A stretch of 64,000 bases of DNA from Pseudomonas trivialis (lineage in GTDB: Bacteria > Pseudomonadota > Gammaproteobacteria > Pseudomonadales > Pseudomonadaceae), in the NCBI RefSeq assembly GCF_001439805.1, contig NZ_JYLK01000003.1, positions 124,001-188,000 on the forward strand, read 5' to 3'. The notes below the pieces were generated by a model that was not told where the DNA came from, searched no databases, and was given only the letters and a program-made list of their open reading frames with translations. Below are positions 9,481 through 18,844 of the stretch, piece after piece (within the stretch, counting starts at the first letter, position 1; the number at the start of each line of letters is the position of its first letter). Position numbers and translations under genes: made by a program.

Positions 9481-10425
9481 TCAACCCTGCGGCCAGAACG
9501 CCCTGATACCCGCCACACCCTGAGCCCCTGCCTCCCAGGCCCGCTCCCGCTCGGCAGGTCCTACCCCGCCCAGCAGAAACACCGGCTTGCTGAAACCGGC
9601 AATCAACTGCGCCGCCTGTTCCCAGCCCAGCGGCTGCGCATCCGGATGGGTCTGGGTCGGTTGCACAGGCGACAACGTGACAAAGTCCACGTCCATCAAT
9701 TCGGCCAGCGCCAGTTCCTCGGCGTTATGGCAGGACGCAGCCAACCAGCGGTCCTTCGGCAACGGCCGGCCCTTGCTCGCGTATTTGCGCAGTTGCGCCG
9801 AGGTCACGTGCCAACCCGCCGCAGGAAAATCCCCCAGCCATTCGAACGGTCCCTTGAGCATCAATTGCGCTTTGCCGGCACACAATCCCACCGCATCCAC
9901 CGCCAGGTCGCGGTATTTCGGGTCGTAACCATTGGGCGCACGCAGTTGAATCAGCTTGATGCCGGCGGCGACAGCCTGCTGGATGCCACGCAACAGCGTC
10001 GGGGTTTCCAGCTCGCCAGGAGTGATCAGGTAGTCGGCCGGCAGGCGCGCCGCCGCGACAATCGGCGTGTTGGCTGCGGGAAACGCATAGTTGAGCAGAT
10101 CCCGAGGGGCGACCCACGCCAGAGGCTGTCCTTCGACGCCGTGTGGCTCGCCGGTAAACGATGAGACTTCCCAGACATCCAGCAACACCTGCTTGTCCGG
10201 GTAGTCGTGCTGCACCTTGATCAACGGACGCGCCGTCGTGACCTGAATGCCCAACTCTTCCTGCAGTTCGCGGGACAACGCAGTGGAAACCGACTCATCA
10301 GCCTCCACCTTGCCGCCGGGAAACTCCCACAAACCGCCCTGGTGCTGGGTGTCGGCACGGCGCGCCAGCAGGATCCTGCCGTCGACGCCGCGGATCACCG
10401 CCGCTGCTACATGTACTCGTTTCAC
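9481..10425 (-). CDS. Nudix hydrolase fused to a ThiE-like domain
   Basis: Residues 1-130 are a MutT-type Nudix domain with the box GGKVEADESVSTALSRELQE followed by ELGI, expected to clean up oxidised nucleotides such as 8-oxo-dGTP. Residues about 135-314 form a TIM-barrel resembling thiamine-phosphate synthase/TenI, ending in FLLGGVGPAERERAWEAGA. The fusion is standard in pseudomonads and other gamma-proteobacteria; whether the second half is catalytic is not settled. The start is a GTG at 10425 with GAGGAA nine bases upstream. It follows argJ in the same direction after a stem-loop. Confidence 0.93.
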   Translation of the reverse strand: MKRVHVAAAVIRGVDGRILLARRADTQHQGGLWEFPGGKVEADESVSTALSRELQEELGIQVTTARPLIKVQHDYPDKQVLLDVWEVSSFTGEPHGVEGQPLAWVAPRDLLNYAFPAANTPIVAAARLPADYLITPGELETPTLLRGIQQAVAAGIKLIQLRAPNGYDPKYRDLAVDAVGLCAGKAQLMLKGPFEWLGDFPAAGWHVTSAQLRKYASKGRPLPKDRWLAASCHNAEELALAELMDVDFVTLSPVQPTQTHPDAQPLGWEQAAQLIAGFSKPVFLLGGVGPAERERAWEAGAQGVAGIRAFWPQG

Positions 10426-10448
10426 GCCACTGCTTCCTCGTGTGGTAA

Positions 10449-10476
10449 CCCCTGCAGGCGCGAACGCCTACAGGGG
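10449..10476. other. Stem-loop between argJ and the Nudix gene
   Basis: CCCCTGCAGGCG and CGCCTACAGGGG pair over 12 bp with one mismatch and a CGAA tetraloop. There is no T-run, so it may attenuate or stabilise the argJ message rather than end it; it also resembles a degenerate REP hairpin. Confidence 0.55.
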
Positions 10477-10487
10477 GAGGTTCATTG

Positions 10488-11705
10488 TCAGGTGCGATAT
10501 TCCGCGTTGATCTTCACGTACTCGTGGGACAGATCAGTGGTCCAGATGGTTTCGCTGCAATCGCCGCGGCCCAGCTCGATGCGGATGGTGATTTCTTCCT
10601 GCTGCATCACGGCTGAACCCTGGGCTTCAGTGTAGGTTTCGGCGCGTGCGCCACGGCTGGCAATGCACACGTCACCGAGGAACACGTCGATCTTGCTCAC
10701 GTCCAGCTCCGGCACGCCGGCGCGGCCGACGGCGGCGAGGATGCGCCCCCAGTTCGGGTCGGAGGCGAACAGTGCGGTCTTGATCAACGGCGAATGGGCC
10801 ACGGTGTAGCCCACGTCCAGGCATTCCTGATGATTGCCGCCGCCATTGACTTCAACGGTGACGAACTTGGTGGCGCCTTCGCCGTCACGCACGATGGCCT
10901 GGGCGACGTCCATGCACACTTCAAACACCGCCTGCTTCAACGCCGCGAACAGCGGGCCGCTGGCGTCGGTGATTTCCGGCAGGTTGGCCTGGCCGGTGGC
11001 AATCAGCATGCAGCAGTCGTTGGTCGAGGTATCGCCATCGATGGTGATGCGGTTGAACGACTTGTTGGCGCCGTCCAGAATCAGGCTGTGCAGGACGTTG
11101 CGCGACACTTTGGCGTCGGTGGCAATGTAGCCGAGCATGGTGGCCATGTTCGGGCGGATCATGCCTGCGCCCTTGCTGATGCCGGTGACGGTGACGGTCA
11201 CGCCGTCATGCACGAACTGACGGCTCGCGCCCTTGGGCAGGGTATCGGTGGTCATGATGCCAGTGGCCGCTGCCGCCCAGTTGTCCACAGACAAATCATC
11301 CAGCGCGGCTTGAAGAGCCCCTTCGATTTTCTCGACCGGCAGCGGCTCGCCGATCACACCGGTGGAGTACGGCAGCACCTGGCTGGCATCCACGCCGGTT
11401 AATTGCGCAAGCTTTGCACAGGTGCGCGCAGCAGCGACCAGGCCAGGCTCGCCAGTACCGGCGTTGGCATTGCCGGTGTTGGTCAGCAGGTAACGAATCG
11501 GGCCGGCCACGCGTTGCTTGGCCAAAATCACCGGTGCTGCACAAAACGCATTGAGGGTAAACACGCCAGCGACGGTCGAACCCTCGGCACAGCGCATCAC
11601 TACCACATCCTTGCGACCCGGGCGCTTGATGCCGGCCGAAGCGATACCGAGCTCAAAGCCGGCAACCGGGTGCAATGTGGGCAAAGGACCAAGACCAACA
11701 GCCAT
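10488..11705 (-). CDS. argJ: Bifunctional glutamate N-acetyltransferase / amino-acid acetyltransferase
   Basis: ArgJ makes N-acetylglutamate and recycles the acetyl group from N-acetylornithine in arginine synthesis. The 405-residue protein contains the autocleavage site NMATMLGY, where the precursor splits before the nucleophilic threonine into alpha and beta chains, and KGAGMIRP just before it. I start at 11705 ([11 protein letters not shown]) because GAGGAG-like AGGAG lies seven to eight bases before it; a start six codons upstream lacks one. It lies downstream of secA on the same strand with a weak terminator between. Confidence 0.96.
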   Translation of the reverse strand: MAVGLGPLPTLHPVAGFELGIASAGIKRPGRKDVVVMRCAEGSTVAGVFTLNAFCAAPVILAKQRVAGPIRYLLTNTGNANAGTGEPGLVAAARTCAKLAQLTGVDASQVLPYSTGVIGEPLPVEKIEGALQAALDDLSVDNWAAAATGIMTTDTLPKGASRQFVHDGVTVTVTGISKGAGMIRPNMATMLGYIATDAKVSRNVLHSLILDGANKSFNRITIDGDTSTNDCCMLIATGQANLPEITDASGPLFAALKQAVFEVCMDVAQAIVRDGEGATKFVTVEVNGGGNHQECLDVGYTVAHSPLIKTALFASDPNWGRILAAVGRAGVPELDVSKIDVFLGDVCIASRGARAETYTEAQGSAVMQQEEITIRIELGRGDCSETIWTTDLSHEYVKINAEYRT

Positions 11706-11764
11706 GAATGCGCTCCTCAACAATAGATGATGTCTGTGCCGTCTTGATTGACGGTGAGATTAAT

Positions 11765-11803
11765 TGCAAAACGCCGCGACGGCAGAGGCCGGTCGCGGCG
11801 CGG
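11765..11803 (-). terminator. Probable terminator after secA
   Basis: On the reverse strand CGCCGCGAC pairs with GTCGCGGCG around an 11-base loop and is followed by TTTTGC. The T-run is short, so termination may be partial. Confidence 0.65.
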
Positions 11804-11828
11804 GGTGTTGCAGCGTCAGGCGAAAATA

Positions 11829-14564
11829 CTAGTTGATTTCGCCGTGGCAGTGTTTGTACTTCTTGCCCGAACCGCACCAGCACAGTTCGTTGCGGCCCAG
11901 CTTCTGATCATTGCGCACCGGCGTTTGCGCCAGGGCTACGTCGATCTCTTCGCCAAGCACTTCCGGCGCGTCCAGGCCTGGCGCCTCGTCATGCTGGAAC
12001 TGCATGCGTGCAGCCAGTGCCTCGGCTTCCTGGCGCAGACGCGCCTCTTCTTCGATCGGGTCTTCGCGACGCACCTGAACGTGGGACAGCACGCGAATCG
12101 AATCGCGCTTGATCGAATCAAGCAATTCGGAGAACAGCGTGAACGACTCGCGCTTGTACTCCTGCTTCGGGTTCTTCTGGGCATAGCCACGCAGGTGGAT
12201 GCCGTGACGCAGATGGTCCATGGTCGACAGGTGGTCTTTCCACAGGTCGTCCAGCACGCGCAGTACGATCTGCTTCTCGAACGTGCGCAGGGCTTCGGCG
12301 CTCGCCTGCTCTTCTTTCTCGTTGTACGCGGCCAACAGCTCGGCCATCAGCTTCTCGCGCAGTGTCTCTTCGTAGAGGTGGTCGTCTTCGTCCAGCCATT
12401 GCTGAACCGGCAGGTCGACACCAAAGTCGCTCTTGAGCGCCGCTTCCAAACCGGCAACATCCCACTGCTCAGGCAGGGACTGTGGCGGAATGTGTGCGGT
12501 CACGGTGGCGTTGAGTACGTCCTGACGGAAATCGGCAATGGTCTCGCCGATGTTGTCGGCAGCCAGCAACGTATTACGCATGTGATAGATCACTTTACGC
12601 TGTTCGTTGTTGACGTCATCGAACTCGAGCAGTTGCTTGCGGATGTCGAAGTTGCGCCCTTCAACCTTGCGCTGGGCCTTCTCAATGGCGTTGGTCACCA
12701 TGCGGTGCTCGATCGCTTCACCGGACTGCATGCCCAGGGCCTTCATGAAGTTCTTCACGCGGTCCGAGGCAAAGATACGCATCAGGCTGTCTTCCAGGGA
12801 CAGGTAGAAACGGCTGGAACCGGCGTCACCCTGGCGGCCGGCACGACCACGCAACTGGTTGTCGATACGACGCGATTCATGCCGCTCGGAAGCGATCACC
12901 TGCAGGCCACCGGATTCCAGCACGGCCTGATGGCGCTTCTGCCAGTCGGCCTTGATCTGGGCCACTTGCTCGGGCGTTGGATTATCCAGCGAAGCCACTT
13001 CCACTTCCCAGTTGCCGCCCAACAGAATGTCGGTACCACGACCGGCCATGTTGGTAGCGATGGTCAGCGCGCCTGGGCGACCGGCCTGGGCGATGATCTC
13101 GGCTTCCTTTTCGTGGAATTTGGCGTTGAGGACCTTGTGCTCGATGCCTTCCTTGTTGAGCAGGTTGGACACGTGCTCGGACGTCTCGATGGTCGCGGTG
13201 CCCACCAGGATCGGACGACCCTGGGCCATGCCGTCCTTGATGTCGTTGATGATCGCCGCGTATTTCTCTTCGGCGGTCAGGAACACCAGGTCGTTGAAGT
13301 CCTTACGCGCCAGCGGTTTGTTCGGCGGGATAACCACGACCGACAGACCGTAGATCTGGTGGAATTCGAATGCTTCGGTGTCGGCCGTACCGGTCATGCC
13401 GGACAGCTTGTTGTACAGACGGAAGTAGTTCTGGAAGGTGGTGGACGCCAACGTCTGGCTTTCGGCCTGGATGTTGAGCACTTCCTTGGCCTCGATGGCC
13501 TGGTGCAGGCCCTCGGACAGGCGACGACCCGGCATGGTACGACCGGTGTGTTCGTCAACCAGCACGACCTGGCCGTCCTGGACGATGTATTCGACGTTGC
13601 GGTGGAACAGTTTGTGCGCACGCAGGCCGGCATACACATGGGTCAGCAGGCCCAGGTTGTGCGCCGAGTAGAGGCTCTCGCCTTCAGCCAGCAGGCCGAT
13701 CTGGGTGAGCATGTCTTCCACATACTGGTGACCGGCTTCATTGAGTTCGACCTGGCGGGTCTTCTCGTCAATGGTGAAGTGACCTTCTTTGGTCACCACC
13801 CCTTCCACTTCCTCGATGTGCTGCTCCAGGCGCGGGATCAACTTGTTGATCTCGGTGTACAGGCGCGAGCTGTCTTCGGCCTGGCCGGAGATGATCAGCG
13901 GGGTACGGGCTTCGTCGATCAGGATGGAGTCGACTTCGTCGATCACGGCAAAATTGAGTTCGCGCTGGAATTTTTCTTCCATGCTGAACGCCATGTTGTC
14001 GCGCAGGTAGTCGAACCCGAATTCGTTGTTGGTGCCGTAGGTGATGTCGGCAGCGTAGGCGGCGCGCTTCTCTTCCGGCGGCTGGAACGGCGTGACCACG
14101 CCGACGGTGAGGCCGAGGAACTCATACAGCGGGCGCATCCAGTTGGCGTCCCGGCGGGCCAGGTAGTCGTTCACCGTAACAACGTGCACGCCCTTGCCCG
14201 ACAGTGCATTGAGGTAAACGCCCAGTGTCGCCACCAGGGTCTTGCCTTCACCGGTACGCATTTCGGCGATCATGCCTTCATGCAAGGTCATGCCGCCGAT
14301 CAACTGGACGTCGAAGTGGCGCATGCCCATTACGCGCTTGCCGGCTTCACGGGCAACCGCAAAGGCTTCGGGCAGCAGTTTGTCGAGGGTTTCACCTTTG
14401 GCTATGCGGGCCTTGAACTCTTGGGTCTTGGCGCGCAATTGCTCGTCGGAAAGGGCAACCATCTGCTCTTCGAAAGCATTGACCAGCTGCACCGTCTTGA
14501 GCATGCGTTTGACTTCGCGCTCATTCTTGCTTCCAAAAAGTTTCTTTAACAAAGGCGCAAACAT
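11829..14564 (-). CDS. secA: Preprotein translocase ATPase SecA
   Basis: SecA drives secretory proteins through SecYEG at the inner membrane using ATP. The 911-residue product starts [16 protein letters not shown], has Walker A MRTGEGKT near residue 105, the DEAD-type box [16 protein letters not shown], the helicase motif GRAGRQGD, and a C-terminal zinc-binding SEC-C tail [12 protein letters not shown] that contacts SecB. The ATG at 14564 is chosen from the family N-terminus; the open frame runs 13 codons further upstream. The length matches E. coli SecA (901). Confidence 0.98.
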   Translation of the reverse strand: MFAPLLKKLFGSKNEREVKRMLKTVQLVNAFEEQMVALSDEQLRAKTQEFKARIAKGETLDKLLPEAFAVAREAGKRVMGMRHFDVQLIGGMTLHEGMIAEMRTGEGKTLVATLGVYLNALSGKGVHVVTVNDYLARRDANWMRPLYEFLGLTVGVVTPFQPPEEKRAAYAADITYGTNNEFGFDYLRDNMAFSMEEKFQRELNFAVIDEVDSILIDEARTPLIISGQAEDSSRLYTEINKLIPRLEQHIEEVEGVVTKEGHFTIDEKTRQVELNEAGHQYVEDMLTQIGLLAEGESLYSAHNLGLLTHVYAGLRAHKLFHRNVEYIVQDGQVVLVDEHTGRTMPGRRLSEGLHQAIEAKEVLNIQAESQTLASTTFQNYFRLYNKLSGMTGTADTEAFEFHQIYGLSVVVIPPNKPLARKDFNDLVFLTAEEKYAAIINDIKDGMAQGRPILVGTATIETSEHVSNLLNKEGIEHKVLNAKFHEKEAEIIAQAGRPGALTIATNMAGRGTDILLGGNWEVEVASLDNPTPEQVAQIKADWQKRHQAVLESGGLQVIASERHESRRIDNQLRGRAGRQGDAGSSRFYLSLEDSLMRIFASDRVKNFMKALGMQSGEAIEHRMVTNAIEKAQRKVEGRNFDIRKQLLEFDDVNNEQRKVIYHMRNTLLAADNIGETIADFRQDVLNATVTAHIPPQSLPEQWDVAGLEAALKSDFGVDLPVQQWLDEDDHLYEETLREKLMAELLAAYNEKEEQASAEALRTFEKQIVLRVLDDLWKDHLSTMDHLRHGIHLRGYAQKNPKQEYKRESFTLFSELLDSIKRDSIRVLSHVQVRREDPIEEEARLRQEAEALAARMQFQHDEAPGLDAPEVLGEEIDVALAQTPVRNDQKLGRNELCWCGSGKKYKHCHGEIN

Positions 14565-14869
14565 ATCGGCAGGTTCTTCCACACATAGGGATGGAGGGCG
14601 CACCGTCAGTGGCCCGAGCAGCCCTCACGGCCGCATGCGAACGCGCATTCTACCCGGAAACGTGGGTGAGGAAAGTGGCGTTGTTCCCGGAGGCTGGCAT
14701 GGGGCTGTGAGAGGGCCTATTTAAAATAAGGGCTTTTGCGCGAACTTCAACCCATCGGATGCAGAAGTTACCTATTGATTTCACGGGAAAAGCCGGGCAT
14801 CGGCAGTACGCGGGGCCGTCTGCGTGCTTTCTGTTAAGATGGCCGCTCTGTTACTTAAGGTGTCCGCTC

Positions 14870-15325
14870 ATGGCATTTCGCCCTCTTACAGCCCGCGCGC
14901 CCAGCGTGTTGCTTCGCGAAGCCAAGCCGTTGAAAGCCATCTTCGGCCACGCCCAACGCCTGGGCCACCTGCAACGCCTGCTCGAAAGCCAGCTGCAACC
15001 CGCCGCACGCGAACATTGTCACGTGGCGTCCTGGCGTGAGGGCAATTTGCTGCTGATCGTCACCGACGGCCATTGGGCGACCCGACTGCGCTATCAGCAA
15101 AAACGCCTGCAGCGGCAATTGATGGTGTTTGACGAGTTCGCCAGCCTGACGCGCATCCAGTTCAAGGTACAGCCGCCTACCGTGCAACAAGGTGCGGTCG
15201 GCCATACGATGGATCTGTCGGAGAACGCCGCCGAGACCATCCAGGCCACCGCCGACGGGATCAGTGATCCAGGCTTGCGCGCGGCGCTGGAACGCCTCGC
15301 CGCCCACGCCAGGCCCAAGGCCTGA
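14870..15325 (+). CDS. dciA: DUF721 / DciA-like protein
   Basis: This 151-residue basic protein has the DUF721 pattern: an N-terminal helix (LREAKPLKAIFGHAQRLGHL), then REHCHVASWREGNLLLIVTDGHWATRLRY and a weakly conserved tail. DciA is the ancestral loader or operator of the replicative helicase DnaB in bacteria that lack DnaC, including Pseudomonas. The ATG at 14870 gives the family N-terminus; the frame extends 37 codons upstream without resemblance. It is divergent from secA, its usual neighbour in pseudomonads. Confidence 0.85.
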   Translation: MAFRPLTARAPSVLLREAKPLKAIFGHAQRLGHLQRLLESQLQPAAREHCHVASWREGNLLLIVTDGHWATRLRYQQKRLQRQLMVFDEFASLTRIQFKVQPPTVQQGAVGHTMDLSENAAETIQATADGISDPGLRAALERLAAHARPKA

Positions 15326-15329
15326 GCCG

Positions 15330-16820
15330 CTACTTGCGCTTGCTGCCGCCGAGCAACGAGCCCAGCAGACCGCGCACCAACTGCCGCCCCATTTGATTGG
15401 CTGCCTGCTGCATCGCGGACTTGAGCGCCTTGCCTGCCGCCGTTCCCAGAAACGCGCCGGCCCTGTCAGTAAAGCTCGGTTCCTGGGCGGCAGGCGTAGA
15501 GTCTGCGCCCGGCCCCAATTCCTTGCGCGCCATTAGCACTTCATAGGCGGATTCGCGATCAATCGGTTTGTCATAGCGGCCCTGCAAGGGCGAGCTGGCG
15601 ATCAGCGCCGCGCGCTCAACGCCGCTGAGCGGGCCGATCCGCGATTGCGGCGGTGCCACCAGCACCCGCTGGACGACCTCCGGCGTGCCCTTTTCCTGCA
15701 AGGTGCCGACCAACGCCTCACCCGTGCCCAGCTCCGTCAGCACGGTTAATGCGTCAAACGCCGGATTCGCGCGAAAACCCTCGGCCACGGCGCGCAGGGA
15801 TTTCTGTTCTTTAGTGGTGAACGCACGCAAGCCGTGCTGGATGCGCAGGCCAAGTTGGGCGAGTACGGTGTCAGGCAGATCCCCCGGGGACTGCGTGACG
15901 AAATACACGCCAACGCCTTTGGAGCGGATCAACCGCACCACTTGCTCCAGGCGATCCTGCAATGCCTTGGGGGTATCGGCGAATAACAAATGGGCCTCAT
16001 CGAAGAACAGCGCCAGCAGCGGCTTTTCGGCATCGCCGCGCTCCGGCAATTGCTCGAACAGCTCCGCCAGAAGCCACAACAGGAATGTGGCGTACACTTT
16101 CGGCGCTTCATGCACCAAACGGCTGGCGTCCAATAGATGAATACGGCCGCGGCCATCGGCGGCGGGCTGCAAAATATCTTCAAGTTGCAACGCGGGCTCG
16201 CCAAACAAAGCGTCGGCGCCCTGCTGTTCCAGCACTGCCAGTCGTCGCAGCAGCGCCTGGCTGGAGCCTGTGTTCATCAATGCCGCGTCATCGCCCAGCA
16301 GTTCCGGGTGATAGTGCAGGTGATTGAGCAGCGCCTTGAGGTCCTTGAGGTCCAGCAGCAACAGGCCCTCGCGGTCGGCCACCTTGAAGGCGGCGTACAG
16401 TGCCGACTGTTGGCTATCGGTGAGCTCCAGCAGACTGCCGAGCAGCAGCGGGCCCATTTCACTGATCGTGGTGCGCAATGGATGACCGGACTCGCCGTGA
16501 ATATCCCACAGCGTGACCGGGTATGCCTTGGCGGTGTAATTAATGAAAGGCATGTCGGCGATACGCTCGGCCACCTTGCCCTGGGGATTCGCGGCGGCGC
16601 CCAGGCCACAGAGATCACCTTTTATGTCGGCGGCAAATACCGCCACACCCGCATCGCTGAACGCCTCCGCCAGGCGCTGCAAGGTGACGGTCTTGCCCGT
16701 GCCCGTGGCTCCGGCAATCAATCCGTGACGATTGGCCAGGCGCATGGGCTGGGCGATGGGCTGGCCGTTTGAATCGGCGCCAATAAGCAGTTGTGTGGAA
16801 TCAGGCATTTCGTTACCCAT
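15330..16820 (-). CDS. HerA-like ATPase of the YjgR/DUF853 family
   Basis: The 496-residue protein has a P-loop at GATGTGKTVTLQRLAE (about residues 36-51), a Walker B-like LLALFFDEAHLLF near 265 and an arginine-rich region GVYFVTQSPGDLPDTVL, which together match the HerA/FtsK-type YjgR family (DUF853, about 500 residues). Its role is unknown. GGAGA lies six bases before the ATG at 16820. The C-terminus (about 430-496) is low in conserved motifs and ends with a basic RGLLGSLLGGSKRK. It converges on dciA with a 4-bp gap. Confidence 0.92.
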   Translation of the reverse strand: MGNEMPDSTQLLIGADSNGQPIAQPMRLANRHGLIAGATGTGKTVTLQRLAEAFSDAGVAVFAADIKGDLCGLGAAANPQGKVAERIADMPFINYTAKAYPVTLWDIHGESGHPLRTTISEMGPLLLGSLLELTDSQQSALYAAFKVADREGLLLLDLKDLKALLNHLHYHPELLGDDAALMNTGSSQALLRRLAVLEQQGADALFGEPALQLEDILQPAADGRGRIHLLDASRLVHEAPKVYATFLLWLLAELFEQLPERGDAEKPLLALFFDEAHLLFADTPKALQDRLEQVVRLIRSKGVGVYFVTQSPGDLPDTVLAQLGLRIQHGLRAFTTKEQKSLRAVAEGFRANPAFDALTVLTELGTGEALVGTLQEKGTPEVVQRVLVAPPQSRIGPLSGVERAALIASSPLQGRYDKPIDRESAYEVLMARKELGPGADSTPAAQEPSFTDRAGAFLGTAAGKALKSAMQQAANQMGRQLVRGLLGSLLGGSKRK

Positions 16821-16930
16821 GGTTGGTCTCCAGTGCCGCAGGCAGGCGCCTGGAATATTAAGACATTAGCGGCCTCTTCAAGCGATGAATAAAAATCTGC
16901 GCTTGAAGGGTGGGCAACGCTCGACCTTCA

Positions 16931-17101
16931 TCAGTCCCCTTCAGGCTCGGGCTTGCTGCGCTCGCGTTCCCATAACTGGGCGGCACCGGGAAAGTCCGTG
17001 CCGTCTTCACTGCTGAGTTCATCCGGGTCATAGCGGCTCAAACAGCCCTCACCCAGGGTCGCCGGGGCCTTTGCGGTGGCTTTTTCCAAAGGGTCACTCA
17101 T
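16931..17101 (-). CDS. Small acidic hypothetical protein (56 aa)
   Basis: An open frame of 56 codons runs from ATG 17101 to TGA 16931, with GAGGA eight bases upstream. The product begins MSDPLEKATAKAPATLGEG, continues with CLSRYDPDELSSEDGTDF and ends acidic. It is soluble, has no recognisable domain, and codon use looks like that of neighbouring genes. It sits alone between the YjgR-like gene and the purU terminator. I read it as a real small gene because of the ribosome binding site, but I cannot name a family. Confidence 0.65.
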   Translation of the reverse strand: MSDPLEKATAKAPATLGEGCLSRYDPDELSSEDGTDFPGAAQLWERERSKPEPEGD

Positions 17102-17124
17102 GACTCAATCCTCGACGTTCAGGC

Positions 17125-17168
17125 AAAGAAAAAGGGCCTGGGACGATTTAACGCCCAGGCCCTCGATT
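17125..17168 (-). terminator. Terminator after purU
   Basis: GGGCCTGGG (17134-17142) pairs with CCCAGGCCC (17154-17162); on the reverse strand a T-rich run follows immediately. Confidence 0.88.
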
Positions 17169-17183
17169 CTTCAATCACCGTGA

Positions 17184-18032
17184 TCAGAACACGACGGTCT
17201 TGTTGCCATGCACCAGCACGCGATCTTCCAGGTGATAACGCAGGCCACGGGCCAACACCATTTTCTCGACGTCACGGCCAAAACGCACCATGTCTTCAAT
17301 GCTGTCGCTGTGGCTGACACGCACCACGTCCTGCTCGATGATCGGGCCGGCATCCAGCTCTTCGGTGACATAGTGGCAGGTTGCGCCAATCAACTTCACA
17401 CCGCGCAGGGACGCCTGATGGTAAGGCTTGGCACCCACAAACGAGGGCAGGAAGCTGTGGTGAATGTTGATCACCCGGCCGGCGTATTCGCGGCACAACT
17501 CCGGCGGCAGGATCTGCATGTAGCGCGCCAGCACTACCACGTCGGCTTCATGCTGCCCGACCAGACGGGAAACCTCGGCGAACGCCGGCTCCTTGTCCTG
17601 CGGGTTGACCGGCACGTGGTAATACGGGATGCCATGCCATTCGACCATGCTGCGCAGGTCGTCATGGTTGGAGATCACGCAGGCAATCTCGCAGTCCAGC
17701 TCATCGCTGTGCCAGCGGTGCAGCAGGTCGGCCAAACAGTGGGACTCACGGCTGGCCATCAGCACCACTCGTTTTTTCTGCTCGGTGTCAGTGATGTGCC
17801 AGGTCATCGAAAACTCTTCGGCAATCGGCGCAAACGCCTCGCGGAAGGCTTGCAGGCCAAAGGGAAGCGTGTCGGCACGTATTTCGTGACGCATGAAAAA
17901 CCAACCGCTGAGATCGTCCGAGTGATGGCTCGCCTCGGTGATCCAACCGTTGTGGGAGGCCAGAAAGTTACTGACTTTGGCAACGATACCAACCCGGTCC
18001 GGGCAAGCAATCACCAGCCGAAAAGTGCGCAT
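17184..18032 (-). CDS. purU: Formyltetrahydrofolate deformylase
   Basis: PurU hydrolyses 10-formyl-THF to formate and THF, balancing the one-carbon pool and feeding PurT. The 282-residue protein has an N-terminal ACT domain (FRLVIACPDRVGIVAKVS) and a formyltransferase-like C-terminal domain with INIHHSFLPSFVGAKPYHQA and GATCHYVTEELDAGPII, containing the catalytic Asn-His-Asp set. I chose the ATG at 18032 from the family start; the frame extends 12 codons further upstream. It is divergent from mvaT, as in PAO1 (from memory). Confidence 0.96.
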   Translation of the reverse strand: MRTFRLVIACPDRVGIVAKVSNFLASHNGWITEASHHSDDLSGWFFMRHEIRADTLPFGLQAFREAFAPIAEEFSMTWHITDTEQKKRVVLMASRESHCLADLLHRWHSDELDCEIACVISNHDDLRSMVEWHGIPYYHVPVNPQDKEPAFAEVSRLVGQHEADVVVLARYMQILPPELCREYAGRVINIHHSFLPSFVGAKPYHQASLRGVKLIGATCHYVTEELDAGPIIEQDVVRVSHSDSIEDMVRFGRDVEKMVLARGLRYHLEDRVLVHGNKTVVF

Positions 18033-18380
18033 TAGGGGGAAACTCCAGAACTTCGCAAAGGCCGCCATTCTAGCGATTGCGCAGAAAAACTGCAGTATTC
18101 CTTCGCGCTTATTCTGCGCTGCCGGTCTGCCGGTGCCCCTTAATTGTGTAAGGTTTTACCGCCCTTAGATAAATGTACAACCTTATGCGTGGGCAGTAAG
18201 CGAGAAAGGAATCAGAATGCCGTTGCGCATACCGCTACTTATTAACTCAATTGCATCGTGTGACCGCTTACTTTCAAAGTAATTCACCTGGATACACGCT
18301 TAAATGTTTACTTGAGCAAATTGCCTGACTATTATTGGCCCACTGTCCCTGTCATCCGCGTTCTACATAAGGTAGTCCAC
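18033..18380. promoter_or_regulatory. AT-rich promoter region upstream of mvaT
   Basis: This 348-bp divergent region between purU and mvaT is distinctly AT-richer than its surroundings (for example TTAACTCAATTG and TAAATGTTTACTTGAG) and contains several TpA steps. Such DNA is the preferred target of MvaT itself, so autoregulation is plausible. No ORF with a ribosome binding site is present. Confidence 0.5.
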
Positions 18381-18755
18381 ATGTCCCTGATCAACGAATA
18401 CCGCGCCACCGAAGAAGCTATCAAAGAGCTGCAAGCCCGTTTGAAGAATCTGTCCCAAGACGACAAACTGAAAACCGAGCTGGAATTCGAAGGCAAACTG
18501 CGCACCCTGATGGGTGAATACTCCAAGTCCCTGCGCGACATCATCGCGCTGCTGGATCCAGAGTCGAAAGTTAAAGCACCGCGTGGCGTTGTGAAAACTA
18601 CCGGCACCAAACGTGCTCGCAAGGTCAAGCAATACAAAAACCCACACAACGGTGAAGTGATTGAAACCAAAGGTGGCAACCACAAGACGCTGAAAGAGTG
18701 GAAAGCCAAGTGGGGCGGTGACGTGGTTGAAGGTTGGGCCACTCTGCTGGGCTAA
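18381..18755 (+). CDS. mvaT: H-NS-like xenogeneic silencer MvaT
   Basis: MvaT coats AT-rich DNA and silences horizontally acquired and virulence genes in pseudomonads. The 124-residue product starts MSLINEYRATEEAIKELQ (N-terminal coiled-coil oligomerisation domain, about 1-60) and ends with the DNA-binding domain KQYKNPHNGEVIETKGGNHK plus WATLLG, almost identical to P. aeruginosa MvaT. The open frame begins upstream at 18312, but the family start and spacing point to the ATG at 18381. It is monocistronic with a strong terminator. Confidence 0.98.
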   Translation: MSLINEYRATEEAIKELQARLKNLSQDDKLKTELEFEGKLRTLMGEYSKSLRDIIALLDPESKVKAPRGVVKTTGTKRARKVKQYKNPHNGEVIETKGGNHKTLKEWKAKWGGDVVEGWATLLG

Positions 18756-18788
18756 GCCTTGCCAGGATCTGCCTGATTTGCGATACCC

Positions 18789-18818
18789 TGAAACGCCAGC
18801 TTGCTGGCGTTTTTTATT
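18789..18818 (+). terminator. Terminator after mvaT
   Basis: AACGCCAGC pairs with GCTGGCGTT across a two-base loop and is followed by TTTTTATT. It lies between the convergent mvaT and sbcB genes. Confidence 0.92.
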
Positions 18819-18844
18819 GCCGTGACAATCGCGCAATTATCTTC

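Noticed and set aside
11748..14549. 933-codon ORF on the forward strand opposite secA
   Set aside because: It is antisense to secA. In GC-rich genes third-position bias keeps the opposite strand open; its translation (many Gln, His, Val and Gly) shows no domain.
14759..14869. Upstream extension of the DciA-like frame
   Set aside because: No family resemblance and no Shine-Dalgarno; the ATG at 14870 fits the family start.
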